Below, piece after piece: positions 12,908-24,363 of a stretch of DNA of 64,000 bases. Position numbers and translations under genes: made by a program. The notes below the pieces were generated by a model that searched no databases, was not told the origin of the DNA, and saw only the letters and a list, made by a program, of their open reading frames with translations. This DNA comes from Magicicada septendecula (lineage: Eukaryota; Arthropoda; Insecta; Hemiptera; Cicadidae), in the NCBI GenBank assembly GCA_034769895.1, contig CM068371.1, positions 402,891,469-402,955,468 of the forward strand, in the 5' to 3' direction. Numbering within the stretch: the stretch's first letter is position 1; each line of letters opens with the position of its first letter.

Positions 12908-13079
12908 GATATATAAAAATTTTCTTCAATACTAGAGCTGTGCATGGAATTAAAATTAAATAAACAGTAATTACGTTACGAGTCAGAGGTGAAGGAAGAA
13001 AGCAATAAATGATGATCGGGGGTGCGCGTCAGCTGAGTTGTTAATGTAGGTTAAGTTAGTGTCTGTTGTTATTGTGGAA

Positions 13080-13330
13080 GTTATTGGACTGAGTGGCGCG
13101 CGCGCGTTATGCAAGTGGTTGCGTTGTGTTGTGGTATCGCGCACCTGCGCGTCGGGACGCTGTCACAAGATCAGTCTACGCTAAGCGTCTGTGCGCTGTA
13201 CGTCGCGTCCGTGGTCTCTGTCCCGGCCATACAACTCTAATAGCATACAAGTGAACGTGCTCGCGTGTGTTGTGTGCTTGTGGATTATTGTTATCCGTTG
13301 TAGTTCGCTTGAATGATGTTTCAAGTTAAA
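13080..13330 (+). promoter_or_regulatory. CpG-rich patch, possible promoter or 5' UTR
   Basis: This patch has clearly more CG dinucleotides than its surroundings (GCGCGCGCG, CGCGCACCTGCGCGTCG, GTACGTCGCGTCCGTGG) and contains initiator-like ATCAGTC near 13,170. That composition is often found at insect housekeeping promoters. No coding exon with a good donor follows closely, so the call is weak. Confidence 0.2.
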
Positions 13331-13600
13331 TATTTTACCAGTTTATAAGTTCACGTACGTGTGTGATTTACTTAATTAAGTCGTCTTTTTTATTTAAATT
13401 TTATTTTGTCCGAGCGCTGCTGAATCTTTTTAGAATAAGATCCTATAAATATAGTTCATAAATTTCATAATACTAATAATTTCGTAGTTTGTATTTTAGG
13501 TCAGTCTACAAATTAAAATTTTTATTAATTTTCGTCGTATAGTCTAGGCCATGATAACGTAGAGAGCGATTTAAATTTTGTTCCTGTAGGAGTTGAAATG

Positions 13601-13633
13601 GTGTGTGTGCGCGCGCGCGCGTGTGTGCGTGTG
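13601..13633. repeat. (GT)n(GC)n(GT)n microsatellite
   Basis: A GT run, a GC run and a second GT run, seen directly. Confidence 0.8.
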
Positions 13634-13992
13634 AAGTAAATAATGTAACTTCAACGTGTTCACAATTTAAGAGGAATACTGAAGTAGCTGTTTTGTCTGC
13701 TAAATATGCTATTCGATGTGGAAAACGATGTATTCGCTGCCAAGTTTAAGTAAATTACTTGTCAATAAAAGGGTCAGATCAATTTAACGAACCAGTGTGC
13801 TGGAAAACATGTTGCCATTTTAATGAAATGTCAAAACGTAATCATATCGAACGTGGAGTTTATTGTCTCCGCCATTGTGAAGTCGTCAGAACCTAATTTC
13901 CGTCGTGTTTGTTAACGTTATTTTGCAAATTTCTATTGTCCGTACATTGGCACACTGTGTGTAGTTTCAGTGATATAAATTTGTGTCGTTAA

Positions 13993-14012
13993 TTTTTTTT
14001 TTTTTTTTTTTT
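13993..14012. repeat. T20 homopolymer
   Basis: Twenty consecutive T residues ahead of an ACAAAG, which could also act as a polypyrimidine tract. Confidence 0.8.
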
Positions 14013-15203
14013 ACAAAGAGTTTCAAATTTGTTACCCAAATCGGTAAGTGACCATTTTGGTAACGACTCAGGTAACCCAGTTAACAAGAGCTGTAGAAAA
14101 TATTCCTAACGCCTTTTAAAATTTGAAACTTTAATAACTTTTTTGAATTCTAGTTGCATTCGTGGTCGCTGTACGGCTATTCGACGTTGTGTTTTTAGTA
14201 ATTTCATCATCAAAAAAATGTTTCAAATTAACGGCAATATAAGTCGTATTAACTATCTTCCTTTTATGGTGTTATCTCCCATTGATGGGTCTTTAATGGA
14301 CTCTTGTACTGGAAGGTCTCAAAGAATGTAAAATATTCAAAACATACAGATAATCTGCTTCCTGGATAACTCGGACTAGTCGGATGTAGGCCGATAATGA
14401 ATGGATCGGATCGTAGACATTTTACTGATCACTCAAGTACATAACTGATAAAGAAGCCAGTGAATACACGAACTGGACAGTAATCGCATACATTTGAAAC
14501 TATCAGTTTTTTGTTATTCATAGTTGTACAATAATACGTCTAGGTTTTACTTAGTAAAAGAATGCCTTCAGACCTTGTAATCGTTGTCGCGTTCTTGAAG
14601 ACATGCTTTGTTAGGCATCAAGTTCTCATTGGCAGGAACAAATGTGTTTTGTTTGTTAATGCTGTAAATTTAAATGAAATCACCTTTGTATTCTGTACGG
14701 TTTCAGAGTCCTTGTTTCGTAAAGGTTTTTTTTTTTTTTTTGTAGAACTGATTTGTGTATAGCTGTAAATACAGCATATAACTTTTGTGGAATGAACACG
14801 TGTAGGTATATATGTAGATCAGTTATTTATAAACATGACTATTGCGTTATTGGGGGTGGAAGGGGAGGGAGAAACAGGGAACAGTTATTATTGTATTTTA
14901 TTAATACGAGTTGTAATTTTAGATTTAAAATAAGAAACGACTTTTTTCACATTGTACTGTCAGTGTGGTGTAGTTTTCACTGTATAATATTATTGTAATA
15001 GCAAATCCATCTCAGTTGTATTAGTCTGTTTAGAAACTGGCCTTTATTTGTTATTATTGAAATATTTGTCGCCATTTTGTGAATAGCTAACTAGTATTTT
15101 GAGGCCTCTTTCTCAGAAACTGACGTTGAGTAAGTAAAAGGATAGAATTAATAAAGAACGTGGATGACGTTAGTCATGTAGTCTTCACGTACAGAAGACA
15201 AAC

Positions 15204-15929
15204 AATATAATTATTTCACTACGACTCGGAACACAAATCTTTTTATGGGTAAAAACGTAAAAGTTTTACCTTATAACCTGAACCTGTTTTCACTTTTAAA
15301 AAGCTTCTTCAGAAGTTGCCGCTGATAGCACTGTCCGACTTGTTGTTGGCGACGGAATCGATTTTCGAAAGATCGATGTTGTGTATGTGTGGGGTGTGAT
15401 ATGTTCGAATAATGCGTGTGATTTGAATTGTGTCTGTTCGTTTAGGTTGTCGTTTTTATTTGTTTTCGTGTGTTTGTATATTTCCAATTGTTCTAGAGTG
15501 TCTAGTTTTCGGCCTTTTGTGTGTACGTGTAGAATGTTCGTGTTATTGTCGATGTTGTTGTATGTGTGGTTTGCTTCAATGAGGTGGTTTGCAAAGGTGG
15601 ATTCTGTGGTGGAGTGGAGTGCCTTTGTGTGTTCAGTGTATCTTTGTTTGAAGCTACGTCCTGTCTGGCCTATGTAGAATTTGTTGCAATCTGAGCAATT
15701 TAGTTTGTAAACACCAGGTAGCTCGAATTTGGTTTGTGCTTTGTGTGTGTGTGTTCTGTTTTGTTAGTAGTTTTGTAAGCGATTCTGTATCCTGCTTTTT
15801 TGAATTTGTGAGCTACTCTTTCAGTTTGTTTGTTGATGTATGTCAGTGTTATGAATTTGTTGTTTTCTGTCTTTGTCTGTTGTGTGTTTTGTGTAGGAGT
15901 GTGTTGATTATTGTTCTGTCGTATCCGTT
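15204..15929 (-). pseudogene. Penelope-like element 3' end, GIY-YIG endonuclease remnant (left arm)
   Basis: Read on the minus strand this arm encodes the linker and GIY-YIG endonuclease region of a Penelope-like retroelement: TYINKQTERVAHKFKKAGYR, then the YKLNCSDCNKFYIGQTGR-type core, then HTKALHSTTESTFANHLIEA, and an EQLEIYKHTK segment before the C-terminus. Frames break near 15,700 and near 15,600, and the reverse transcriptase domain is absent. In complete Penelope-like elements this nuclease nicks target DNA for primed reverse transcription. This copy is a truncated remnant of the same family as the right arm. Confidence 0.7.
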
Positions 15930-16673
15930 TCACACGATAAAATATCTAGCAGAATCCAACGGATACGACAGAACAATAATCAACACACTACTACACAAAA
16001 CAAACAACAGACAAAGACAGAAAACAAATTCATAACACTGACATACATCAACAAACAAACTGAAAAAGTAGCCCACAAATTCAAAAAAGCAGGATACAGA
16101 ATCGCTTACAAAACTACTAACAAAACAGAACACTCACTATCAAAACTCACACACAAAGCACAAAACAAATTCGATCTACCTGGTGTTTACAAACTAAATT
16201 GCTCAGATTGCAACAAATTCTACATAGGCCAGACAGGACGTAGCTTCAAACAAAGATACATTAAACACACAAAGGCACTCCACTCCACTACAGAATCCAC
16301 CTTTGCAAACCACACATACAAAAACATCGACAATAACATGAACATTCTACACGTACACACCAAAGGGCGAAAACTAGACACTCTAGAACAATTGGAAATA
16401 TACAAACACACGAAAACAAATAAAAACGACATCCTAAACGAACAGACACAATTCAAATCACACGCATTATTCGAACATATCACACCCCACACACACAACA
16501 TCGATCTTTCGAAAATCGATTCCGTCGCAACAACAAGTCGGACAGTGCTACCAGCGGCAACCTGTGAAGAAGCTTTTTAAAAGTGAAAACCGGTTCAGGT
16601 TATAAGGTAAAACTTTTAGGTTTTTACCCATAAAAAGTTTTGTGTTCCGAGTCGTAGTGAAATAATTATATTT
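15930..16673 (+). pseudogene. Penelope-like element 3' end, GIY-YIG endonuclease (right arm)
   Basis: On the plus strand this copy is the better preserved. Reading frame 3 of the window stays open from about 16,030 to a stop at 16,580 and contains the GIY-YIG core at about 16,179-16,265 (GVYKLNCSDCNKFYIGQTGR). The GVY and YIG pair and the GQTGR follow-on are hallmarks of the Penelope-type nuclease. The codons upstream in the centre (KYLAESNGYDRTIIN) belong to the normal linker but lie in a different frame, so at least one frameshift is present. The reverse transcriptase is missing. The 3' non-coding tail runs to 16,673. Confidence 0.75.
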
Positions 16674-18212
16674 AGTTAAGTAACGGACACATCATGGACA
16701 ACGAAATCCAAGAAGTTTGTTTGTCACTGCCAAGTAGTAATGGGTAAAGTGGGTCTTCTTTATTTTCCAACATTTTTTTCGTTGGTGCAGTGTGTTACTC
16801 TGTATTGTAATTGTATAAATTTATTATTAGTGCATTTGTTCCCTTTAAATCATAATAATGCATAAGTGGTTCTTTAAACGCAGTTAACTGGCGTTAACTC
16901 TGGTTAAACGAAAATTATTGTTGTTTTTGGTAAAAGGTCGGGTACAATGGCTCCTGGGGGTGATGAGAGTAGATTCTTATCCGGTCAATCGCGCCCCGCA
17001 CTTTCACTTGGTCGCAACTAACCGAATCCATGGCAACTAGTAGAAACGTTCCTGTTCCAAACTTTGATGAGCTTTCAATTCTTAACTCTTTTATTTGATC
17101 GAGTAACCTTTTTTCTTCCAATCTTTTTGTTAAGGGGAGAGCATCACTTTTTTGGTAAAACAATCGAATTTCATCCTCGAATTGTCCCAAAAAATTCTCC
17201 ATTTCATCCTGATAAAGAAAATATATACTTTTATGATGTTATCTACATTAATGTGGCCATAAAAAAATAAAATAAAACGTATTACACATTGTTTTTCAAT
17301 CCCATTGTTTAGCTTTACACGCGTTTTTCGGTAACCATGGATTTCAACAATTAGGTACACTTTCTCAAAAACTATAAGTACTGTTGAGTTCAAATTTTTC
17401 GGGGTTGAACAGTACAGTGCAACAATCAAAGTGTACTAGAATTAATCTCTCCCTTTAAAAAATAATTTTGTAAAACATTTTTAAATAAAAAAAAATGTTT
17501 TTCAAAAAATTTATAAAAAGTAATTATTTTTTTATATTGGTATTTTTTTCTTAAATTGTTTCAAACTAGTACACCGTGTTACAAATATATGAGTTATGTA
17601 TGGTAAAAATTTCAAATACATAGGTTCATTAGGTCATTATAATTAATTGTACCTAACTAAACCCCTATTCCCTCATTTAAAATGGATTGGACAAAAAAAG
17701 TGCGGAACTCCACTTAAGTTAGGTTGGTTCCTCCTATTTTAGGTTGGTGTCCTTTTAGTTTGATTCCTCCGTCTTGAATTAAGACGGAAACTTGGTGTAT
17801 AGTGGGAAAATAATTGTAATATACATGTTACAATGAGCGGTAAGAATGGATGTTGTGTCCTAGCAATTATTGAGTTATGAAGCTGGTAATGGTGTGACGA
17901 AACCTGTTAATGTTGGTCGTCGTCGTCATCCTTTACGGCTGTTACAGTCTCAGTGGACGTCACCAGGGGGGTGGATTAGAAGCGCGTGGTGCCCCGTGCT
18001 GCCATCAGACTGGTGCTTAACCCCCCCCCCCGATTAAAATTTTAAACTTTTATCCTTTAGGTCTATTTAAATTGATAAATGGCATACAGAATTTCGAAAG
18101 TTAACAATTATTGTATTGGACTCTCAGATTACAACAAATATTTAGCTAAATAGTGATTACAATGAGCATAGTAGTATTTAAGCTTAAAACATACCAATCG
18201 ATCCACTTTTTT
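16674..18212. other. AT-rich non-coding DNA
   Basis: No recognisable gene. A minus-strand open stretch at 16,915-17,202 (95 codons, starting MENFLGQFEDEIRLFYQKSD) has a helical, charged first half that looks coding-like but matches no family I know. It may be a transposon ORF remnant. A C run occurs near 18,020-18,031. Confidence 0.35.
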
Positions 18213-18475
18213 TTATTTTGCCTTAACGAAGTCTTGTATAAGCTCTTCTAAATCGAGCGATTCAATTATCTCGCTTTCAGTATTCAACCTTGCTAACGAA
18301 GATAATCTCTCTTCTCGCGTAGTTGAACTCATCATATATTTAATGCGTTTTAATACAGAAAATAATGTTTCAGTTTCGCAGTTAGCTGTTGGAATCGTCA
18401 AAAGCAAAGGAAATACTTCAATCATTTTACAGTCAGTAATCCAATTTAATACTTTTAGCACACATCTTTTTATGA
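18213..18475 (-). pseudogene. hAT transposase C-terminal dimerisation-domain fragment
   Basis: The 82-codon frame contains the signature of the hAT dimerisation region: FPLLLTIPTANCETETLFS followed by VLKRIKYMMSSTTREERLSS and LARLNTES. Family members have LLTIPVSSASxERxFSxLK followed by L-R-STM--ERL--L. The rest of the transposase, including the RNase H-like DDE catalytic core, is not found upstream at 18,476-18,629. It ends with EELIQDFVKAK and a stop at 18,213. Intact hAT transposases use this domain to multimerise for cut-and-paste excision; this is a broken relic. Confidence 0.7.
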
Positions 18476-18629
18476 TTTTGGATTAAGAACATTTGTTTTT
18501 TTTTCACATTTATTATCTTCAAAACGTTTTTGTGATTTAGGGCACCATGGTGCCCCCTCTGACAGCTGAAGCCCTGGTGCCCGGTGCTGCAGCATACTCT
18601 AGCGTTATGTATAACCCACCACTGAAGTC

Positions 18630-19345
18630 ATCTAACCATCGCTTACAGGTTCTTCCCACACTTCTCTTCCCCCTTGGATGGTAGTCAAGGGCTCTTCTTG
18701 AAAATGTAGTCGGATCCGATTCTCTCTACGTATAACGCCACTCCGTTTTGTATCACGGTATGTGCTACCAACCTCCTTATCATCTTGATATGTGATGCTG
18801 CACCCTAGATACTTGAAATCTGGCACCTGTTCTATTGGCGAGTCCTGTAAGACAATCTTTGTTCTAATATGATTTGCCCCAGAAAAAGCTATAACTTTTG
18901 TTTTGGATAAGGAAATGGTTTGATTGTAATCCGCCAAAATGTCAGTAAGATAAAACAACGACCTTTGGGGGTCTTTTTTATTATCTTGGATGATAACAAG
19001 ATCGTTTGCATACATTAAAAAAAAAATCCTTTCCCCCAAACCCCTTTGGGGGCGTCCAGTTTCCATTTCCTCATGGTCTCATCTATATAGATATTAAATA
19101 AAACAGGAGAAAGACTGCAACCCTGCCGAATGCCTTGGGTTATTCCAATGGGGTCTGACAATCTGGTAGTTTTTATCCGTATCTGCGTTCCGTAAGTAAA
19201 CTTTTAATTACCTTTATTAAAGGAATAGGGTATCCTCTTTTCTATATAATCCTCCATAATGTCGCTATATCCAACCTGTCAAATGCTTTTTCGAGGTACA
19301 CAGACGCAAGATGTGTCTCTGCATTAAACGTTAATGTTGGTATTG
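18630..19345 (-). pseudogene. LINE reverse transcriptase fragment
   Basis: Minus-strand pieces follow the order of a non-LTR reverse transcriptase. Near 19,300 there is an A-motif-like VYLEKAFDRLDI, near 19,090-19,135 QGCSLSPVLFNIYIDET, then YANDLVII near 18,990 (the YADD box with the first catalytic Asp changed to Asn), then ADYNQTISLSKTKVIAFSG and FKYLGCSITYQDD. The stretch at 18,632-19,066 is open for 144 codons, while upstream parts have frame breaks. The altered YADD box and both truncated ends indicate an inactive copy. Confidence 0.7.
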
Positions 19346-20530
19346 GTGTTACGGGGGTGGTTACGTGGTGGACCCACATGTGATATCCCCTTAGCTGCGA
19401 GTGTAGAGAGTGCAGAGGTCTGTCACATACACGGGTTCAGTATGTGGAGTGTAAATATGTAAAAATCTGCACAAAAATAGTCGCAAAAGTATATAAACAT
19501 TGGACAAAGCCGTACGCAATATCATTCCAGTCGTGAGCCTTCATCACTTTACACGCCTTTGGTAGACGCAGTGTGTGTCTGTAGCTGATAAGATGATGTT
19601 TTCGTTCTCAATTGGCCGGGTCGCAATTGGCCGGGTTCAGGTTTTCACCTTTGCGAAACGTGTTTTGTACGATTGGGTCGCAACTGACCGCGTCCAGTAG
19701 ATTGAAGGTTGAATCCCATATTTTTCTCAGGACAAATGAGAAATTCGGGATCCTTCAATATAATGTTATACACGCATATGTATTTTATAAATTCTTTGCG
19801 TCTCAAGGTTTTTGAGTAAACCAACGTGAAGTAGGGTGCAAATGCGTACGTTATTTACCAAGTGTTGAGTGATTGTTATTATTCGGAAAATTGTAACTTT
19901 ATCACATATGAGTCGTATCGTATAACACGTGCACTAACGTAGAAATAGGCCTACGTGAAGTGATTGTGGAATTTCAATAAAAGTTTAATAGCTGGTAGGG
20001 CATTGATCCTCATGATACACCCCGTACTTATGCCACTCGTCGGTTATACAGTTTTAGCATTCTTTAAAGATTTGTGAAGCAGAAAAGTTTTTCTTTTGTT
20101 TATCCAACAACGTGTTCCAGCTACGGACAGCTTTGGCAACACGTTGACGCAAAATCGTAACATTATCTTTTCGTAATTTTAATATTACTACTTTGTGTGC
20201 AGTGACCAGTAGATTGGCGCGTGCATCACGTTACGATTGTTTGCGAGCGCTGCGTTACGAATGGATGAATCACCTGTTTTTACGAATTCCAGTTACTCGA
20301 GACAACACAACTGTGGAATTACTGTAATACCGAGTAGTGATACAAGAATACCGTCGTCCCGTGTTATGTAATGGTGTTCTCTGTCCGCAGACTGTGAACG
20401 AACATGGCTTTTTACCGTCGACACTTTCTGGCGAATCTACGGTGAATTGTACGTTAAAGTTGTATTGTATTGTTAGTGAAGTGTTGTTAGTGTCGCTTGT
20501 GGTATATTCAATAGTTTATTAAAGTGGAAA
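19346..20530. other. non-coding DNA, possible promoter and 5' UTR at the right end
   Basis: TATAAA occurs at 19,492-19,497, with a TCATTCCAGT about 30 bases downstream that could be an initiator. A repeated CAATTGGCCGGGT lies near 19,610-19,640. From about 20,200 the sequence is less AT-rich and leads without obvious interruption to the candidate start at 20,531, so it may be 5' UTR. Confidence 0.25.
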
Positions 20531-20631
20531 ATGGAAGCGCACCCTCAAGGCCGACACATCGGACGAAATCAGTCCAACATCGAACCAAGCTCCATACCCA
20601 TCGTAAAAGATCGGAGATGCTACTCTGAAAG
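20531..20631 (+). CDS. candidate first coding exon, unidentified host gene
   Basis: An ATG in good context (AAAATGG) opens 33 codons beginning MEAHPQGRHIGRNQSNIEPS and ending in DRRCYSE plus two bases, at a GTAATT donor (20,632). The peptide has mixed, protein-like composition. Exit phase 2 equals that of the exon at 6,081-6,136, so both could join a shared next exon lying outside the window as alternative starts. I do not recognise the family. Against it: the donor is weaker than GTAAGT and no acceptor-bounded partner is visible downstream in the right phase. Confidence 0.35.
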
Positions 20632-21601
20632 GTAATTTAGCTGTGAATTTTGTTTAAATTTATATGTACTGTATGTTTTGAGTTTATAAAATAATAGTGT
20701 ACTGGCTGTTGCCAATATAACGAATCTGTTACATTTACTGACATAATTTATAAAATATGTACGATTGTAATAATCATAAGCATCATTGCGTTTACCTGTG
20801 CTGTGATGAGGCAGAATTATATAACAACTGAGTCAACATGTAAGATAACGACTTCCATAAATGTAACCGCTTTCAGAAGCAAACGAAGATTGACCTTTAC
20901 ATTGTAATGGCCATACAAAACTCATAAGCAACCGGCCATAAACTAGATATGAAAGACCGGTTGACCTCTGAGAATCAGCTGAGCATGTGACAGGTAGGAA
21001 ACAAAAATGATCTCGAAATGGACAAGAAGGCTCAAGGAGATATAATTTATAGTATGTCGAAGGTAGTTTCCGATACTCCTTCGAACTGTTTTTCGTTACC
21101 GGAGTAAAGTATTCATTACTGTAATTGTACAAATGGCATTAGGGTTTTAACTTTTTGTTTTATTTTGATTAAATTAATTTAGGTTAGGCGGGCTTCGGAA
21201 AGGTTTAAGTAAATGATTTGTTTTAATAGAGAATATTTCATATTTGTAAGTGGGGACTAACGAAAAAGACCTAGCTTTCGTTCGAAGCTCTTACACGTTG
21301 TAGGTACACTCACCCGACAAAGAATTCGAAAAAAAAAAAATAGAAACGGAGGAAGTTGTCAACATTTAGCACGGTAACCTGAGTTTATTTGGTTCTGGAA
21401 CGTTTTGCCGTACTAATTTTTTTTCTCTTTTAGGTAACTTAATTCCGTATCGCTGTGAATTTAGTGGAAAAAATAAAATTTTGAATGAAATAAAATCCGA
21501 TATGTAACTTGCCCAAATGCTTTCTACCTGTAGGCCTATAGGTGAAAAATTATTGCTTCAAGACGCATTTCTCTCCTAAAAACTGCCCCACGGCTCGTAA
21601 C

Positions 21602-21617
21602 GTTTGGGAACCACTGC
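21602..21617. mobile_element. possible solitary hAT-type terminal sequence
   Basis: GTTTGGGAACCACTG resembles the right terminus of many hAT elements (inverted form CAGTGGTTCCCAAAC) and is followed by CTCTAGAA, the right size for an 8-bp target copy. No matching left end with CAGTGGTT was seen upstream, so this is only an end-like motif. Confidence 0.3.
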
Positions 21618-21637
21618 TCTAGAAATCATGAGATTCA

Positions 21638-21731
21638 CGAACAGCGGTTAATTTCAAGTCTTCGTAAACTCTGGAATAACACCCCGAACAGCGGTTAATT
21701 TCAAGTCTTCGTAAACTCTGGAATAACCCCC
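21638..21731. repeat. 47-bp tandem duplication (two copies)
   Basis: Two adjacent copies of a 47-base unit starting CGAACAGCGGTTAATTTC, at 21,638-21,684 and 21,685-21,731, are nearly identical. The second ends in a C run. Confidence 0.85.
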
Positions 21732-22011
21732 CCCCCCGAAATAGGATTTACAATCTTTTCAGAAAACTAGTATTACACTGATCGCTCGGCACTTGGTAGA
21801 ACATTTTATTAACACTTGCATTTAATAAATGAAGACGTGGTATAGTTCTACAGATAATTTTATTTTTCTGACAATTGTTTCACCAGTTACGGCAGCTACA
21901 GAGGTTGGATTTGGACAGTGTTTATTTATTAAATTCAAGTATTAAAGTATAGTATTTTTCCAATGAAGAAAACAGAAAAATAGAGTAGGCCTGCGTAACA
22001 TTAAAAGATAT

Positions 22012-22587
22012 TGTTACGACGGTCTACTCGATCGTCGTAGGTACAGTGGAAACAAAATAAGTACAAGACAACAATTAAGTCACTAATCACACCTTTAATT
22101 GTTACAGTAAAACAGTTCGTAATTAACAACACAGTCTCTACAACAAATCACATGAAAATTGTTCACACGCAATAAAATGTCCACAAATATTAAAACTTAA
22201 TTGTATTACAATTATACCGTCTGATTATAAAACGCAACACTTCACTAATAACTACTTGAACGTACACAGTAACAACTCGAACCGCTCTGGAAATATATCG
22301 CACTAATACTCTCGAACCGGACTATCCAATAACTCGGATTGAACTGAAAATTAAGGCCGCTACCCGGTGTATTTATATTCACGCTCACACACCAGAAGTT
22401 TCCAAACTGTGTCTTATCTCTCGTGAACTACGTAATTACTACGGCCTTGACACAGGCCGAGCGAAGCCCGGCACAGTCGAGAAGATTCTCGCAAAATGCG
22501 TATAGTAGCACGTACGCCACACGCGTTACATCGAGGTCCTTCTGGCACATTCGATAAACGCGTAGATTGTTCTGTGCTGTCGTAGCA
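22012..22587 (-). repeat. 3' LTR of the 3.0 kb Gypsy element
   Basis: 576-bp LTR with ends TGTTACGAC...GTCGTAGCA on the plus strand. Just inside it, the minus strand reads GGAGGGGACAG, a polypurine tract, directly before the LTR start TGCTACGAC. This sets its orientation as the 3' LTR. Confidence 0.85.
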
Positions 22588-23400
22588 CTGTCCCCTCCGT
22601 AAGCCTGTTCGTCCCGAACTGGCAAAGCGTCTCCGAAGTAATACTCGACCAGGCGATCTAGATGGACGTCCTTGCGAAGGATAATTTTCCCGTTCTTCGA
22701 ATTCAGTCTCGTGTGATCCGAACGTCACGTTCCCAGGAATGCGAGTCTTTCGCGCAACCACTAGTTTCGCTGGAATCCCTCCCGTTGCGTCATGTACTGA
22801 TGACCTAAATACCACTGGCTGATCCAAGCTTGTTTGGTTCTCGTCAACAACCTCTTGCGTAACCTCATCTTCAGCCACTTTACCCTCGGGCGCTTCTATC
22901 AGCTCAGGAACAAGCAAGAGTTTTGTCTCGACACCCATAGTTGGCTTTCCACTTCTTTTGTCGTTATACTTATTTGTACTTCCTCTGCTAGTTCTTCCTC
23001 CATTTCCGCTTGCAACAGGGAGGGTTCCTCTTGACCAGACTTGTTGACTTTTTCTTCGACTAATGCCACTCGCTTAATCGAATGGTTGGTAGACCCTGTC
23101 ATTTTAGCCATGCAAAGCTTTATCTTCTCTTGGCCAACTTTCAGGACATTCTCTCTTAAGTCCACAACGAATCCGTAGGCATTCATAATGTCCGTGCCAA
23201 GAATCACTTCATCGACAATGTCTGCAACGAGCACTTGGTGACTAAACTCAAGAAGATCCAGGCGTACACGTACGTCTACCTTTCCTAGCACCTTGACGGG
23301 GCTTCCAGTCACAGTCTGTATTGTACAAGAGCTAATTAGAGGATGGCGGTTACAGACTAAGTCAGGCGCACAATGGACACTGTTGCGCCCGTGTCAACTG
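22414..23400 (-). pseudogene. protease and residual pol of the 3.0 kb Gypsy element, RT deleted
   Basis: The retropepsin active site reads FTVDTGATVSIV on the minus strand near 23,365-23,400. After a frame change comes the second half of the protease, with the typical ILGTDIMNAYGFVVDL (about 23,165-23,215). A low-complexity acidic stretch follows (EEELAEEVQ). Another frame change leads to a segment resembling the integrase C-terminal region (HDATGGIPAKLVVARKTRIP, about 22,735-22,795) that runs into the LTR. No reverse transcriptase YxDD box, RNase H or integrase DDE residue is present, so a large internal deletion probably joins the protease region to the integrase tail. The protease itself would be inactive because of the frameshifts. 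Confidence 0.65.
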
Positions 23401-24363
23401 TAAATGATGTTGGTTACCATCCGCAAATCCATTAACAATTAAGTTTCCACTGATCTTATGTAGCGTGGAAACTGTGTGCTGTTCTGGGCCTTTACTTCTC
23501 CAATTGGTGCGATCAGTCTCTTCTCTCGGTATCTTCTTCTCCCAACAGTCTACCTGTAGATGACCACGTTTTCCACAGTTGTAACATTTCGGTCTTCTGT
23601 CATTCTCAAATCGTTGCGACTCTCTTGAACTCTTGAATTGTTTGTCCGACAACATTGTTTTTCTGCACCCATCGTAACGGTAATGTGATACAGGGATCTT
23701 CTGACTGCAACTTGGTGGCACAAACCCATTAATGTAGCGGAACGCTGACTTGGCAGCTTCAAACTCTAGGGCGTGAACAAGAGCTTCCGAGCTATCTCAG
23801 TGTCTTGCCATTCGTAACACTTGCTGAAGTTCACAATCTCCAATGCCATCAATAAATGTCTGCACCGCAAACCTTATTCGGAAGTCTTCTGGTGCTTCAG
23901 GATAGGCCAATCTAATCAATCTATCGATACTTGCTTCAAATTCTTGAAGACTTTCCCCGGAACGTTGTCGTCTTGTTCTCAACTGAGCGTAGTACACATC
24001 TCGGAAATGTTTATCACCATACCGTAATTCTAGAGCTTTTATCAACTCGGCATAGATGTTCTGGCTGTCAGGTGGCACTTTCTGTAGTAATTCTGCCGCG
24101 GGTCCTTTTAATGCGAGAACGAGTGAGACTGCCTTGTCTTTTTCTGTCCAATTATTTGCGCATGCAGCAGCTTCAAATTGGCGGAGGTACGTTGCCCAGT
24201 GACTGCTTCCGTCAAAGGTTGGAGCTTTGACATGAACTGTCCCTACTGCAGGCAAAGTGACTTTCTCTGTTAACTTATTTTCTGTGTCTTTTTCTGTCTT
24301 TATCACTGGTACAGTCTGCCGCAGCAGTGTTTGTAAAGCTTCCATCATCTGACTGGGATCCAT
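23362..24363 (-). pseudogene. gag: gag of the 3.0 kb Gypsy element (one in-frame stop)
   Basis: The frame starts at an ATG (MDPSQMMEALQTLLRQ) about 90 bases inside the 5' LTR. Residues ~45-185 form the capsid-like region: VKAPTFDGSSHWATYLRQFE, then KAVSLVLALKGPAAELLQ, then ESLQEFEASIDRLIRLAYPE. A single TGA at 23,797-23,799 interrupts it after 188 codons. The same frame then continues to a CCHC zinc knuckle, CYNCGKRGHLQVDC, near 23,530-23,590, typical of nucleocapsid RNA binding. The stop sits where CGA (Arg) would fit, a common CpG-decay change. In an intact element Gag packages the RNA into particles in the cytoplasm; here the product is cut before the zinc knuckle. Confidence 0.75.

Larger units (their letters stand above)
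8389..15203. other. long non-coding stretch
   Basis: No convincing gene was found in this 6.8 kb. Open stretches at 8,388-8,600 (+), 9,446-9,766 (-), 10,862-11,359 (-) and 12,195-12,476 (+) lack recognisable domains. Visible structure is limited to G or T homopolymers (8,935-8,946; 13,993-14,012), a loose inverted repeat near 10,225-10,292 (CCACGGTTAC / GTAACCGTGG), a 16-bp palindrome at 12,892, a CpG-rich patch at about 13,080-13,330 and a GT/GC run at 13,601. Confidence 0.4.
15204..16673. repeat. large palindrome made of two opposed Penelope-like ends
   Basis: The left arm (15,204-15,929) and right arm (15,958-16,673) are reverse complements with scattered differences and a 28-base centre at 15,930-15,957. 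The outer ends match at AATATAATTATTT / AAATAATTATATT. One visible difference is an 18-base segment present in the left arm (near 15,575-15,592) and missing in the right. The centre is readable as extra 5' sequence of the right copy, so the structure is two 5'-truncated elements facing each other, with 3' ends outward. Confidence 0.85.
20632..22011. other. probable intron or intergenic DNA
   Basis: No coding signal. It contains a possible hAT-type terminus at about 21,602-21,617 and a 47-bp tandem duplication at 21,638-21,731. The last four bases (ATAT) are the left target duplication of the Gypsy element at 22,012. Confidence 0.4.
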
